Numbered from the stretch's first letter, positions 1 through 12,229 are shown. The stretch is 64,000 nucleotides of DNA from Rhodamnia argentea (GCF_020921035.1 NC_063155.1:9099001-9163000); one strand, 5' to 3'. Program-made: numbers and translations. The notes: generated by a model not told the origin, from the sequence alone.

Positions 1-50
1 CCGAATTGGCAAAAATCCAATAAATTTATGACTTTTTGGATAATTTTCTC
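1..50. repeat. Right-end fragment of family-A inverted-repeat element
   Basis: The first bases carry the family-A right terminus (aattggcaaaa... then 'tttatgactttttggataattttc'-type wording split by the window edge). Only the end is present because the window cuts the element. Family A is the short inverted-repeat family found repeatedly in this window (for example 20206-20742). Confidence 0.5.
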
Positions 51-398
51 AAAGTATTACACACATTGATTTTGGTAAAGTAAAAAGCTATTTGAACTAT
101 TGTTTGTGGTTTCGCATTGCTTTGAAAGGAAGATAATTGAGCATGCAAAAAAATAAGATTTAAATGAAAAACAATAATTATTTGGCCAAAGATATAAAAA
201 GACAGAAGTTGGCGGCTCATGATCGTCTTCAAAGTATGCATCGTCGGAATCTAAGCAGAAAAGACAAAGAACATCAGTACGTGCTGCCACTGATGGGAGG
301 AGTTTTGGCTCGACATGAACTAGGGTTTTGGTGACATTAGCAACTTGGCAATAAAAAATGAGCAACGGTAGGTCATCTTGAATCCTTGATCTAAATAT
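51..398. other. Intergenic, nothing recognised
   Basis: AT-rich sequence between two family-A copies. Minus-strand open frames exist but show no recognisable domain or codon pattern. I see no RNA gene or regulatory element that I can support. Confidence 0.5.
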
Positions 399-1412
399 TG
401 AAAAAATTATCTAAAAAGTCATAAATCTTTTGTACGGTGATCAATTAGTCATAAATCTTTCAATAAACTTAGTCGTAAACCTTTTAATAATTTCTAAATT
501 CAATTCTAAACATTTTAATAGTATCAATTTAGTCATACAGATTTTGATTTGATAATTTAATCATAAACTTTTTAACAAATCACTAATTTAATCCTTCCGA
601 CTAATTTTAGTTAAAAATAGCTGACGTGTGGCGGTCTAGTCAGCATCAATCATCCTACGTGACGCAGTAAGTCTTGGCGTGGACAATTTTATTATAATTT
701 TTTAATTTTTTTTTATTAATCTTTAGGGTTAATGCCACAAAAAATCCTAAACTGGACACCTGTGATAAATTTACCTCAAACTAGTTTTTCTACCATAAAA
801 ATTCAAATTGGTACATTTGTAACAAATTTACCTTAAATTAATATTTTGACAACCAAAAAATCGAAAATGGTATATTTGTGACAAATTTACCATCCGTTAG
901 ATTCCATTAAAATTAGTTTAATACCACGAAAAATCTCAAATCGATACACTTATGAAAAATGAAAGGTAAAAACCCTAAATTGGTACATTTGACAAGCGGC
1001 ATGTGCCATCTAACTCAATAATTTGATGGTAAAATATAATAAAAACTAATGGAGAGTAAATTTAGCAAGTATACGAGTTTGGGATTTTTGTTGATCAAAA
1101 AATTAGTTTATGGTAAATTTATCACAAGAGCACTAATTTAGGATTTTTCATGGTATTAGCCTAATTTTATTGATTTTTTTTTTGTTTGTGTTTTGGTTCG
1201 AAGGGCCAACGACCCCGTCTGGCCTGCGGGCGAGGATCAACCATGCCACATATGACATTCGGTGTTAATGTCATTAATTTCCGATCAAAATTGGCATAAG
1301 GAACTTAATTGGCAAAGTGTGAAAAGGTTTATGACTAAATTAGCGCGATTGAAATATTTAGGACTAAATTGGCATAAGTGCCGTATATTTAAAAATTTTT
1401 TGATAATTTTCC
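399..1412. mobile_element. Family-A inverted-repeat element, with another element nested in it
   Basis: The left end reads 'aaaaaattatctaaaaagtc' and the right end is the reverse-complement type ending in 'tgataattttcc'. Both halves contain the family signature of repeated phrases 'agtcataaacctttt' and 'aaattggcataa'. The middle (723-1164) is a different inverted-repeat element, and 1195-1250 is a short GC-rich stretch. The element has no coding capacity and must have moved, if at all, using another element's transposase. Target duplications are not clear here. Confidence 0.6.
723..1164. mobile_element. Family-B MITE nested inside a family-A copy
   Basis: Terminal inverted repeats are visible: the left end begins ttagggttaatgccac and the right end is the reverse complement of ttaggctaataccatg. 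The similarity continues inward for about 55 bases through 'aaaaatcctaaa' and 'tgtgataaatttacc'. No open frame of interest. The nesting shows that family B inserted after family A at this site. A target duplication could not be read confidently because both flanks are T-rich. Confidence 0.65.
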
Positions 1413-1975
1413 TAAGAGTTCAGCCAGAAATGCTGGGAAATCTAAAGGGACTCCATTTGTAAGTAATGCAAAAGAAAATAAGTGCATATGTTCTGCGAGT
1501 CTCGGATGTTGACAAAAAACTGAGGGCAGAGAGAGCAAGTAAATTCCCTCCAAATATTTTTCTTTCCTAGAGAGATGGAACACGGAGAGAATTTACGGAT
1601 AGATCCCTCCACTATACCGGGAAGTTCTTTCCCTTGTCTCACCTTGAGTCTTTTAAAGACATGCTTAGGTCCAAGAGCAAGCATGCTATATATCTAAAAA
1701 ACCATGCAGCTTTAAGTGCAACCAAAGGAAAGCATGTATATATACACACACTAAAACATATATGCATACATTAAATTATTTATTTTTATCCTATTCTAAT
1801 AGGGTTCTTGTTTCCCCACAGATGAATATCCTAGAGGCGATTCTTGATTGTTCTATGTCGGCTTCTCTTAAAACAAATTGGTTCAGAAAGACTACACATC
1901 GTCTTTTCTTAATCTCTCTCTAAGAAATACTCGCGTCCAAGCGTCATGGGCCAATTTGACCTGGCAAGGGCTTAG
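1413..1975. other. Intergenic, nothing recognised
   Basis: Low-complexity AT-rich sequence between repeat copies. Short overlapping open frames on the minus strand around 1389-1684 have no recognisable domain. No gene supported. Confidence 0.5.
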
Positions 1976-2420
1976 GGGAAAATTGTCCACAAGAGTTATA
2001 AACCTATTATACGGTGATTAATTCAGAAAAAAAAAATAATAAAACAGTCATAAATCTATTGCATTTGTAGAAATTCAGTCATAAACCTTTTAATTGAATC
2101 AATTTAGTCCTAAATATTTTTGCACTGATACTTTGGTAAGAAATCACCGACGTTAATATTTTTTTAATAACATTTTAATAATTTTTTTTTTTTTTTTTCA
2201 TTTTTGCATTGGTACCCCTTTCCTTTATATTTTTATTTTTATTTTTTTTTAGTGGCTGGCGAGGCTTGCCCTTGCCGGACATGGGCAAGTTCGTGCCTTG
2301 CCCAGCCATTGGCAAGATAGAACCTCGTGGCCTTGGCCCTTCGACCTTGCGGCCTCTAGCAAGGGTTAGACCCTCACGGCTTGGGTGAGGCCGCCCTTGC
2401 GGGCTTTGGCGAAAGGACTT
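1976..2420. repeat. Truncated family-A copy with a GC-rich core
   Basis: The left terminus (ggggaaaattgtccac) and the two 'agtcataaacctttt'-like phrases identify family A. After a poly-T tract the sequence changes sharply at about 2252 to a GC-rich block full of 'gcgaggc', 'cttgccgg' and 'ggcaag' words. The expected right terminus is missing. The GC-rich core resembles those in the elements at 11658-12229, 17958-18440, 37210-38359 and 40754-41958. Confidence 0.5.
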
Positions 2421-3205
2421 TTGCTGGATTTAGTTAGATTAATTTTCTATTTCTCTGTAATCGTCTTATCGGATATATTATTTGATTTGATATAGTAAAA
2501 TTTTTTGTCGACTTTATTCATATTTGATACAGTAAAACTACACTTCATAATCTCATCTTCCAATATAAAAATAAGAACAAATAACGCCAATCGAACACTA
2601 ATTCAAAATTCGACCAAAAAGAAAACACTAATTAAAAATGAATGAATGATGTCTAAATCGACGAATCTATTTTTGCCCTTTGAAAACCATTTTCCTACCT
2701 TTCTACACCAAAGGCGACAAGAAAGAAATGTAAGTTCGCGACAAAATTGGGACCTAAGGTGTTTTGTCCACTTAGTTTTTTTGTAGTGGTCATGCCCGCC
2801 CGATAATGGGGAGAGAGGGAGGGGGAGGGGTCAACGAACAAGGGGGACGACGGCAAAGGTGCAACGGCGGCAATGACGACGGACGCAACACGTGGTGGGT
2901 AGCGCAGTAAAGAAAGCCCGGCCCAACCTGTCCCGATCCGAAAATTTAGGGTCTTTCGGTCGGGTCTTATTCGGTTCAGGTAACAAGTACATGAATTCGG
3001 ATATTCTAACAGTTCAGTCAGGTCCTATTTCCGTTCACTTTTTTTTTTATCTCCCAATTTGAAAAGTGTGAGCCCTAACCCTAAAATCCCTCCCCCCCAA
3101 AAAAAAAAAAATCACCAACTTTTAATGGAAAGTTCACCTTAATTGACCACAACCAACACCAACACAAGGACCCTCTCTCTTCCTCCTCCTTGATCAATGC
3201 CCCAA
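2421..3205. other. Intergenic, nothing recognised
   Basis: AT-rich sequence with a short G/A-rich patch near 2815-2900. No open frame with a recognisable product. The last five bases, cccaa, form the left member of the imperfect target duplication of the LTR that follows. Confidence 0.5.
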
Positions 3206-6200
3206 TGTCGCGACCTAAAATTCGAGAATTTTTCTAGGCTAATGGATTATCGGGTTAATTATTTAACTAACCTAACTCGAACTCTCCCAAGTCCATACCA
3301 AATCGCAACTTGAGGTTCAATTGATTAACATGCAATGTATTTAAATTTTGGAGCCACCACTAATCATTTATGGTAAGTCGATTAGAAACCTAAATAAAAT
3401 AGAGGGAGAACTATTTTATTCCTACGAACTAGAGATTAAGAGTTCGGGGACTTGATTATGTTAGATTACTCTAACGCCCTTTCGGTACCATTTTATTTCA
3501 TGAAAAATCATTTGAGAAGGCAATATTAATTGATTTTAACCTAACTCACTAACAAAGGTTATCATGCGGGTGCACAATCAATTAATGAACATCCAGAAGT
3601 CAATATAATCAAGAGAGCATGCGCCACACAAAATTATTATTTTTTCACTTTTTGACTTTTTTTTTATATGGATGCATGAAAAACTATACTACATGCAATG
3701 CGTGAAATTATTCTAGGATGCTATGACATGGTTTAAATGCAAAACTAGGCTAGATGACGTGCAAGAGATGACATGCACATGAAAATTAATTTCGTGATGT
3801 ATGAATTAATTACAATTCTATACATGCAATTTTAAACTAATACATAGATATATGCTTATAGTTTAATTAAATTGATTACGTGATGTTGGCATCAATTAAA
3901 TTAACCTAAGCATACAACTCTACATGCAATGCAAACTAACATGGTATGAGATGAATGACGTGGCATGGATGACATGGCAAAGATAACGTGGCAAAGATGA
4001 CATGGCAAGATGACGTGGCAAAGATGAATTTTTTATTTTCGGATGAATTTATTTCCTAAAATAGAACTATGCCAAAACAATATTTATCTTGCATATTTTA
4101 GAGTTTAAATTGACCTAAACCCTAATATATTAAGGCATAAAATTCTATTTAAACATGCAATTTCTATCCTAAAATGCAATCTAATCTGATTATTTACAAA
4201 AAGGATTAAATATGCAATGATCTACATGATGCTATTTTTGAAAAGATATGCGATTTTCAAATATGGAAAGTGAATGAATGCAAATCTTTTAGAATTTTCA
4301 AGATTAGATCACGCGATGGATATATTCTAAAAAATACAAGAATCAAACAATTCAAATCAAATCAAGAAAGTGAATATGCTAATAAATGTCAATCAAGAAA
4401 GTGGATATATCAAGCAAGTTTTGAAATATTTCGCCAATATTTGAGTCAATCTTTAATTCGTAATCATACGATTAACGATTGAACTCAAATCTTTGCCTAA
4501 TCGAGTATTCCATCAATAATCCTAAAGATGGACGTTCTCGATCGTGTAACAAGTTGCGGATTATGAAAGATTTCCTAATCAAACTGTATTTTGAAAAGAT
4601 ATCCACTTTATGCAATGCAAGATATGTAAATATATGGCATGATATGCTAAATCATCCAAATTGGGGAAATGAATATCCAAATCGAATTCAGATCAAAATT
4701 TTACCTAATTTTGGAAATTGACTTTCCAAATTTGAACCTTGATGGATCGACTCGGAGGGGACTTGCGGATTGCGAGAACTTCACTATCTCCTTGTATGTA
4801 GAATTTCCTTTCCAAGTTTGAATTGGCGGATCGGTTCGATTGATGGCTCGATGCTCGACGGAGGGATTCGCGTATGGCTTCTATGAGGTTCGCAGGTCAG
4901 TTGCTTCATGACTTGACCTCAAACTCGGTGATGATCGGTAGTGCACGGCCAGCAGGCTCATGGAGAGAACACGATGAACAATGATGGCATTGTTGGCCTT
5001 GGAAGCTTATATCCCTTTTGCTTGTGAAAAATCCAACGTACACCACCTCATCCACATATTATACCTGATCCAAGCTTGAACCAAGTACTCGCCACCAAAC
5101 TTGGGATGATTGAACCAAACGGCTACGGGATGTTGCACGCCTAGGAAGATTCGGCCAGAGGATTTCCATCAGCAATTTGGACTTTAATCAGCACGAAACA
5201 AGAAGTATTTTGTGCTAAGAAAATGTGTAATCGTTCCCGAACCACAAGCAAACCTGCGCTTGATAATTAGTGAAAATCATTCGAAAGATGCAGTTTTTTG
5301 ACCTCGAACAGCCCCGAACAGCAGCTGACACCACCAGACAGCAGCTAATTCACCTCTGGACAGTAGCTAAACTCGCACCAAGCAGTAGCAGTTTGTGAGT
5401 CGCGACGGTTCTTGGGAGGGTGGCGTCGGCTCACGGGATTTGGTGCTCGCGGTGACACCAACGACAAACCTCGTCACACAACTACAAGCTAGGAATTTGT
5501 TAACACAAGCAGTAGTCTTCTCGTGGATACTCAGGCCAGAACTTCCACCTTGTCCGTTTCTTTTGTTTTTTGCCTTTTTGGGTCTTCTGCTTTGGATCAT
5601 GTAACCATGGCCCTTCTAACTTCAATCTCCGATTTTGGTCAGTCGATGTGACAAAAGGAAAAGACAAAACCTCACCTCCTGGATCGGACTTCAATCTTCA
5701 ATCGAGGCACTGGTTCCTCGTAGAGCTAATCAACTGGAACATTTACGTCGTGGCACAGGGCGGCGTGAAGGAACTGGGGTCGACAAGGACTTTCTTCCTG
5801 CTTGGCTTTCTCACGTGAAACCTATGGCTTTGTGTACAGAAAATTTTGCCGACCTCCTCGAATGTGAACCCTACTGTGTATTTATAATTATGAGCTAGGG
5901 TTTACGTTTTTTCTCATTATTTGCAAATTGTCCCTCAACTTGTGTGATCGCATTTGATCGAGACAAAATATTCATCCATAAGCCTTTTATTTTAATTAAT
6001 GGACTTTAATTAAAGGATTTTCCAATTAAACGGTAATGGGCTGATTGAGCTCAAATTATTCCATAGCCTTATTAATTTTTGGCACACTCCTTCTTGATTG
6101 CTGAAAATCAAACTGCCTAGTCCTCTTCAATTGAGCTCATTGTTTGCCTGAATGCATGATATGCTGTGAAAAAAAGGCTGAAATTATTTTGTGAGAACTA

Positions 6201-6262
6201 TGATATTCTCATTTTATACTTAAATGAATGATTTACTAAAAATCAAAATTTAGGTGTCAACA
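3206..6262 (+). mobile_element. Probable solo LTR of a Ty3/gypsy-type retrotransposon
   Basis: The segment starts TGTCGCGACC and ends GGTGTCAACA, a start and end pair I associate with long plant Ty3/gypsy LTRs, and obeys the TG...CA rule. It is flanked by cccaa (3201-3205) and cgcaa (6263-6267), a 5-bp target duplication with one mismatch. No primer-binding site, gag-pol coding sequence or second LTR is seen, so recombination to a solo LTR is the simplest reading. A tatttataattatg stretch near 5878-5891 could be the promoter. At 3,057 bp it is long for an LTR but within the known range. Open frames between 5367 and 5898 are not genes. Confidence 0.6.
3951..4027 (+). repeat. Short tandem array of ~14-bp units with ACGTGGC motifs
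   Basis: About five degenerate units of the form gatgacatggcaaa follow each other. Alternate units carry ACGTGGC (3958-3964, 3986-3992, 4013-4019), the core of plant ABA-response elements bound by bZIP factors; the others have ACATGGC. The array lies in the 5' third of the probable solo LTR, where an LTR enhancer would sit. Function is inferred only from the motif. Confidence 0.6.
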
Positions 6263-7119
6263 CGCAAGCCCTCCTTTCTAAACCAGGTCAAGTCGGACTC
6301 CACGATCTCCATCGATGACACTCTCTCTTTCCTCCTCCATTTTCGCAATTACTTTGCATGAGCAACTTTTGGAAACCAAGAAGGTCTCCAAATGGATTAT
6401 GAGGAATCGGAATAAGAATTAATCCAAAAATTGCTAAACACAGTAAAGATTTTTTTTTTTTTTAAAGTCGAATGTAGTAAAGAGTGGACTAAATGGTTTT
6501 TTTTTCTAATGAATTTTAAGTTTCGAATCCCTATACCTCATAGGAAGTTAGATAAGCATGCTTACCATATTATATTTTTTCCATACAAAAGTTACAAAAT
6601 GCAAGGTTCAATTAATAACCACAAATCTACTTGCCTTTTCTAGTAACCCATTTCCGTGAATTCACGGGCTCTCGTACATGGTTTATGGGAAGTTGGATAT
6701 CGTGAGACTCATATTTGATGTTTTCGACAAGCAATGGTCTATGATAGAGATGTGCTCCATCTTCGTGAGATTGATCGGACAAAGGAAGTGAAAAAAAAAA
6801 ACTGAAACCCCAATCGGCCCGAAGACTTGGGACATATGCGATTCGAGTATCGAGTCGGTTTTAGTCAGGCCGAGTGCATTTTCATTTAGGCGAGATAGAG
6901 AGAGAGATATTAGGTGTTTGGGTTTTGGCTTCATGTTCTACAGAGGCACTATTAGACTTTTTTTTTTTTTTTTTTTTTGTGGGGTTAGTAGCACAATATG
7001 GTACGACTAACCCTATCATTCCGCTCACTTATGTTGGGTTTTAATGGAAGAATATGGAAGGAAAAATAGCTTTTTAGTTTTTGCATTTCGCGATTCGCTG
7101 AACTTGGGCGAATCAGCAA
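6263..7119. other. Intergenic, nothing recognised
   Basis: AT-rich sequence with several homopolymer T runs. No gene, RNA or element ends found. It ends with gaatcagcaa (7110-7119), the left copy of the target duplication of the next element. Confidence 0.5.
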
Positions 7120-7908
7120 GGCCTAATTCCCTAAAAACTCCCAAATTTTATGTTTACTCCCAAATTTATCTACAACTTTTTTTCGTCTTAGCAAAATTCA
7201 AAACTTTAAACTCAGTCCAAATCTATCCCGAACTTTTTTTTTGTAATAAAAAGACTCCAAGTTTTAAGTTTTGTTCCAAGTCTGGCCCAGACTTTTTTTG
7301 TCTTCGAAAAAATCCCAAACTTTAGGTCCAATCTCAAATTAACTCCGGAATTTTTTTCTAAGAAAAAAACATCAATTTTTACTCTAATATCAAATCTGGC
7401 CCCATGAACTATCTATCCAAAAATCACTATTATTCCTTCCACTTTTCATATCCTATAATGGTTTCATTTTGAAAAATTTCAACAATTTTTATTTGGCGTA
7501 CTTGTTATCCACATGAAAATGCCATGTCACTCCGAACTTATCTCCCCATTACTTTGATGATGTGTATTTTTTTTTTTTATTGATTTGTAAATGTTACGTC
7601 AAGTTGGGAGTGGACCACGAGTCAAATTTGAGAATAGATTGAAAGTTTGTGATTTTTTCTAGATAGAATAAAATTCACAGCAAATTTGAGACTGGATCTA
7701 AAGTTGAACGTTTTTTTTTAGACACAAAAAAAAGTTCGGGATTGATTTGGGAGTGCATTTAAATATTGGGCTTTTGTCTAAGGCAAAAAAAGTTTGGGAT
7801 AAATTTGGGACTTAACCTAAAGTTGAAGCTTTTTTCTGAGACAAAAAAGAAATTTAGGACAGATTTAGGATTGGACCTAAAGTTAAAGGTCCGTTAGGAA
7901 ATTAGGCC
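7120..7908. mobile_element. Non-autonomous Mutator-like element (inverted repeat, 10-bp target duplication)
   Basis: The ends match as an inverted repeat: left ggcctaattccctaa, right the reverse complement of ggcctaatttcctaa. The flanks are identical 10-bp sequences, gaatcagcaa, at 7110-7119 and 7909-7918. A 9-11-bp duplication is the mark of Mutator-like transposases. The interior is two arms of degenerate repeats ('cccaaa... ctttttttgtc') facing each other around a centre near 7430-7620, so nearly the whole element could fold back. It encodes nothing and depends on a transposase elsewhere. Confidence 0.85.
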
Positions 7909-9637
7909 GAATCAGCAACACTTCAGCTCCGTCTCTCGAGCTCGTGAGCTAAGTCTGGTCGATTCTTTAGAATCCATGTTCCGTTTGTCGTTCAACAAAA
8001 CGACCCCAAAAAAATAAAAAAGAACTACATCACAATCAATGCTGATGATGACCGCACGTTTTGTTTCTCATATTCATGCACCGTCGATCGAGAATCGCAT
8101 CAACAGACGTCTTTTGCGAATGAATCAGATGCGTTTTTTTCAATCGAATCAGGCACGTTTTCTTCCTTTCCCTGGCGTCCGAAAGAGCCTGCGAACCCAA
8201 GAACACCAATAATTCATCAAAAGCATGTTCAAAACTATCACGTCAACCAGAACGCGGGTCGAACCAGCAGAGCCAAACATCATCCGATGTACTCGGACGG
8301 CCCTCCATCCAATATTGGAGGGACAATCTCCGTCAGCTTCACATGGCGTGAGATGGCCCGATGACATGGCCCTCCAACTTTGTCTCATGCAGAGTTTTAT
8401 CGTACTTTGAATTCATTATACGCCTAACTTGTCAGTCTCTTTCCCCACTTCTCTCCTGCTGATCTTGAAGCTGACATAAGGCCTGCTCGTCCGGGTCGAG
8501 ACTCGTCGGGACTCGAGAATACACACGAACCGGCTCGTCGCAGTTATTGATCATGTTGGTTGCGTCTCGAGAGATTTCGTTCGGTCGATATCCCGGACCG
8601 CGAGTGACTTACATGAGGAGGTTGCTTTACTCTTGAAAATCTAGACTAATTTGAAGCGGACAACGAGACGACGGGGACTGAACGCGTGGCTGTGGATGGA
8701 GGGGAACTCGCCGGGGGTCGTTGGAGGCTGGGAATGGAGGAGATGGAGGAAGGCTTTGGATGGAGGAAAATTCCAGCTAAATTTTTACTTTTTTCAGTTT
8801 TGCCCACGTCATCACGTGTAATTTGGGGATTGATCTTCAGTAAAATATCCATGTCAAATTAGTTTATGACGTTGTACTTTGTGACCACTGAATACTTTTG
8901 AGATCGAGAGATCGATCGCGAGAGAAAGAGAGATATATTTTTACAACATTCATCGTGGAATTCTCTATTCTTGAACCGATAGTTTTAGTCTAGTGGGGGT
9001 ACACGGACAGTAATTGGGTAGGTGATACCGAGATTCGCAAAAGTACTTCAAGATATGCTTTATTTCGTGGATCGGGAGTAATTTCTTGGTCTCCAAAAAA
9101 GTAGCAAGTTGTTGCACTCTCGACGGTTGCAGCAGAATACACGACATTAGCTTCAGCGTCTTGTCAAGCGATATGGCTTTGTATGATGATGTATGAACTA
9201 ATGCATGAACAAACAGGTCCTACTAAAATGATTAGTGATAATAATTGGCTATTGCATTAGTCAAGAATCCAGTTTTTCATGACAGGAGCAAACACATCGA
9301 CATCAAGTATTACAACATTCGTGAGCAAGTCAAAGATTGTGAAATTGAGCTAAATTTTTGCAGATAAGAAGATCAAATTGCATATATTTTCCTTACCAAA
9401 AAAAAAATTGCATATATTTTGATAAAATCATTAAAGGTAAATTCGTTTGAACAATTAAAGATGATGCTCGGTGTTGGTAAATTTAAAAATCAATTTTAAG
9501 GAAAGCCGTTTGAAAAATATAAAATTGATTGTTGAATAATCAAGTACGTTCGTTAAGACCTCATGTCTCGATTCATGAGTGGGTGTCAGAAGAAGAATAA
9601 AAACGAATCGGCCGAGCGCGATTCGTGGTAGGCGTTT
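7909..9637. other. Intergenic, nothing recognised
   Basis: Mixed-composition sequence. A moderately GC-rich stretch (8160-8400) and a purine-rich stretch (8640-8770) have overlapping short open frames on both strands, none recognisable. No RNA gene found. Confidence 0.45.
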
Positions 9638-9775
9638 GAAGAAAATTGAAGACCAAAGGGAACCACAAACCCCCTGATTGCTACGTGTGCATTTAGTCTT
9701 GTGTCAGAAGAAAATTGAAGACCAAAGGGAACCACAAGGCTCCTGATTGCTACGTGTGCATTTAGTTTTGTGTCA
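9638..9775 (+). repeat. Two tandem copies of a 69-bp unit
   Basis: Positions 9638-9706 and 9707-9775 are near-identical direct repeats beginning gaagaaaattgaagacc and ending tttgtgtca, followed by the first bases of a third unit (gaaga). The differences are a few substitutions. The unit length is a multiple of three, so an open frame runs through both on the minus strand, but the product is a simple repeat with no known domain. Confidence 0.8.
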
Positions 9776-10339
9776 GAAGATTTCAAATCCTCACAGGTAC
9801 GCTCTTTTGGATACTGATGTCGTCGTGTGTGTATTTTCGCGTGCGCTCTTGTGTTCTCTCTCTCTCTCTCTCTGGTAGACGCTGAAGAAATTTACGAGGG
9901 GCTTTCATCCTTAATTTGCAAGAATTTGCGAGGTATATCATGGGAGGAAAGGAACGATATGAAAAGAAAGAGTGTGCGCGCGAAGAAAGTATGCCATTAC
10001 GTACAGGGAAGAACGTAAGAAATGGGCAATCACCCAACAACGTTTTGTCAATGAGAGATTATTACAAGATCGCTGTTCCACTCAACTTATATCTCAAGAA
10101 GGAACCCCGGTAACAAAAGATTTACTCAGGAGCACTTGCTCTTTTTTCAGAGGGTTATGGAATTGAAAGGCTTATGCACGTAAGAGTTTAGCCCTTAAAT
10201 GTAGAAATAAGAAGTTCAAACTTTGGTGCTTCGTACCTTGTTGGCTCTGGTGGGCCTTGCTATAACATTTGTTCTTACAGGTGTGCATATATTTACTATG
10301 CTCATGCTGTCATTCATTTACTGTAGTTCATACTTTTCA
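9776..10339. other. Intergenic with a short CT microsatellite
   Basis: A (CT)n run lies at about 9856-9875. Short open frames overlap in several registers without a recognisable product. No gene supported. Confidence 0.45.
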
Positions 10340-10650
10340 TCAACAAGAAAGTACAGGGTTGTGGAGGGTAGCGCCCCTTGGACGTCTGTGAGTTTTTATA
10401 GTTTGAGTTTTTATTTTATTAGTAGTTTGTACTAGGGTTCTTGAATAGCTACTGTCATTACATACTCTTTTTTTTTTTTTTCCGAGTGATGTAATAGAGA
10501 AGTGGGAGATGTTAATCATAGTGGAATCCTCCACTAAATGTAACCCTAATATAAGACTGAAGCGGGATAAAATCTTGTGTCTCGATTTCTCTTTTCTCAC
10601 TTTTACTCTTTATTTCTATATGGTTTTGTGCCGAATCCCCATCTCGTCTC
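10340..10650 (-). repeat. LTR-like dispersed repeat, copy 1
   Basis: Read on the minus strand this matches 49214-49480 read on the plus strand. Shared phrases, in order, are 'gagaaatcga', 'attagggtta', 'attccacta' and 'cagtagctattcaa'. The other copy starts TGTTAGGATCC, a typical retrotransposon LTR end. The two copies are therefore in opposite orientations and about 39 kb apart. Likely decayed LTRs of one family; no internal region is recognised. Confidence 0.5.
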
Positions 10651-11085
10651 TTTGTGTTGTTCTTAGTACTAATTACTCCTTTTCTATGCACATAGACTAA
10701 AGTTTCTTAAGGATTAGAAACTTTGCTAGTCCATGGTTCTTCGAATTGCTAAAATATAAAGAAAAAAAAGAAGGGTTGCTCTAAGACAACTTTAAACTTG
10801 CAGAGCAACCCATTGCGCACCTCAATTTCAGCACAAAAATTCGCCAACTGCAAATACAGAAGGCAATAGTTCTAATGTAGGGACCCATTCATATCTCGAA
10901 ATGGAATTCTTTCTTCTAAAGAAAGTATTCATATCAACAAGTCATAAAGCTAGAAGATGCACAGTATGAGTACAGGATTTCTAGAGATGGTTCTCTCTCT
11001 AGAAACCCTAGAACATAGTACGGGGATATACTCCAAAAACGTAATTAGTCAGACCGCGTTTTCTCTCCTCGACATTTCCTTACAG

Positions 11086-11650
11086 GACAAGTTGCCCCAG
11101 CCAGACGCCATCGGTCAAGCCACAGCATTACATCAATCGGTTAAAAGAGAGCATCGAGGAGTTGAAAACGAAGAAGGAGCTTGCACCGAGATCCTCCGGC
11201 TCGAGCAAGAGCGGAAGCGAGCACCCCCCGAGCTCGATCTTACCTACCGACGTTGAAATGGGGCTCTGGGATTCTGGTCTAGAGGTCACATTGATCAGCG
11301 GGATGGACAAGAGCTTCACGTTGTCCGAAGCCATAAACATTCTTGAGGAAGAAGGAGCCGAAGTCGTGTGCGCTAGCGTTTCCACCGTCGGCGACAAGGT
11401 CTTTCACACAATCCATGCTCAGGTATGAGATCGAAGGTCGAACCTTTGTTTCTTTTCTCCAATATTGTCAATTAATCATTATCGAAAATCATGAAATTTA
11501 TGGAATAAAGTACATATAAGAGATAAATTTGTGAAGTAGTTTCCACGTGTTCTGTAGGTCAGACTTCCTCTGGTTGGTGTGGAGACTTCAAGGGTTTGTG
11601 AGGGGCTGCACAAGTTGGTCTACTCGTTTTACCTGTTGCAAGAAGATTAA
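11086..11650 (+). pseudogene. Truncated, frameshifted bHLH162-like pseudogene
   Basis: This is a broken relative of the intact bHLH gene at 19015-19766. Exon 2 (11086-11422) begins after a usable acceptor (ttacag) with DKLPQPDAIGQATA, the second helix start. An extra T at about 11128-11129 then shifts the frame, and the rest continues as YINRLKESIEELKTKKEL to a C-terminal block ending GDKVFHTIHAQ. Exon 3 (11558-11650, after tctgtag) matches the end of the intact gene but has TAC in place of the stop, adding six residues before TAA. No exon 1 with a basic region is found upstream, where LTR-like sequence and unrelated DNA lie. Loss of the DNA-binding region plus the frameshift argue against function. 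A sequencing or assembly error could explain the frameshift but not the missing exon. Confidence 0.8.
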
Positions 11651-11657
11651 ATAAAAT

Positions 11658-12229
11658 GGAAAAGTGGCCAAAAAGTCCTAAACCTTTTGCATTTGTACTA
11701 ATTCAGTCATAAACATTTCAATTGTTTCGATTTAATCCTAAACATTTGAATTTTATGCCGGTTACGTCCATCAAAGTAGAAATTGCTGAAGTAGATGCCG
11801 CTCGTCTTATGTGGCCTGACTGGTGTTGACGTAAACATTTTTAATATTTTTTATTTTGTTTTGGTCAACGAAGGCCGCCTCATCCTCTGCCGACGAGGCC
11901 GTGATGGCCCCGGGTGAGGCCATCACTGCTGCGAGCGAGGGCCACCTCGCCGCCGCAAGCGAGAGCCACCTCGCCGCCGCAAGCAAGACCACCAAGGCCC
12001 CCGCAGGCCAAAATGAAAGGGAAAAAAAAAAAAAAATAATTAAGAATTTAATTTTAAAAAAATATCAAAAAATGCCTACTTCTGTCCGGTCACGTCACAA
12101 GGGACGGACATCGTCCAAGTCATTTCCTTTCAAAATTGGCTATATGAACTTAATTGGTATAATTAAAAGGGTTATGACTGAATTATCACCGATACAAAAG
12201 ACTTACGACGTTTTGGACATTTTTTCCCG
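11658..12229. mobile_element. Family-A inverted-repeat element with GC-rich core
   Basis: Left end ggaaaagtggccaaaaagtc, then 'taattcagtcataaac'; right end '...ttttggacattttttccc'. Between them, 11870-12010 is a GC-rich block of repeated 'gagccacctcgccgccgcaagc'-type words (two near-identical 24-bp tandem units at about 11935-11985). The left end starts eight bases after the last stop of the bHLH pseudogene. Non-coding. Confidence 0.7.

Noticed and set aside
5367..5898. Cluster of overlapping short frames (5367-5600, 5395-5604, 5570-5818, 5635-5898)
   Set aside because: They lie inside the probable solo LTR, overlap on both strands and lack any recognisable product.
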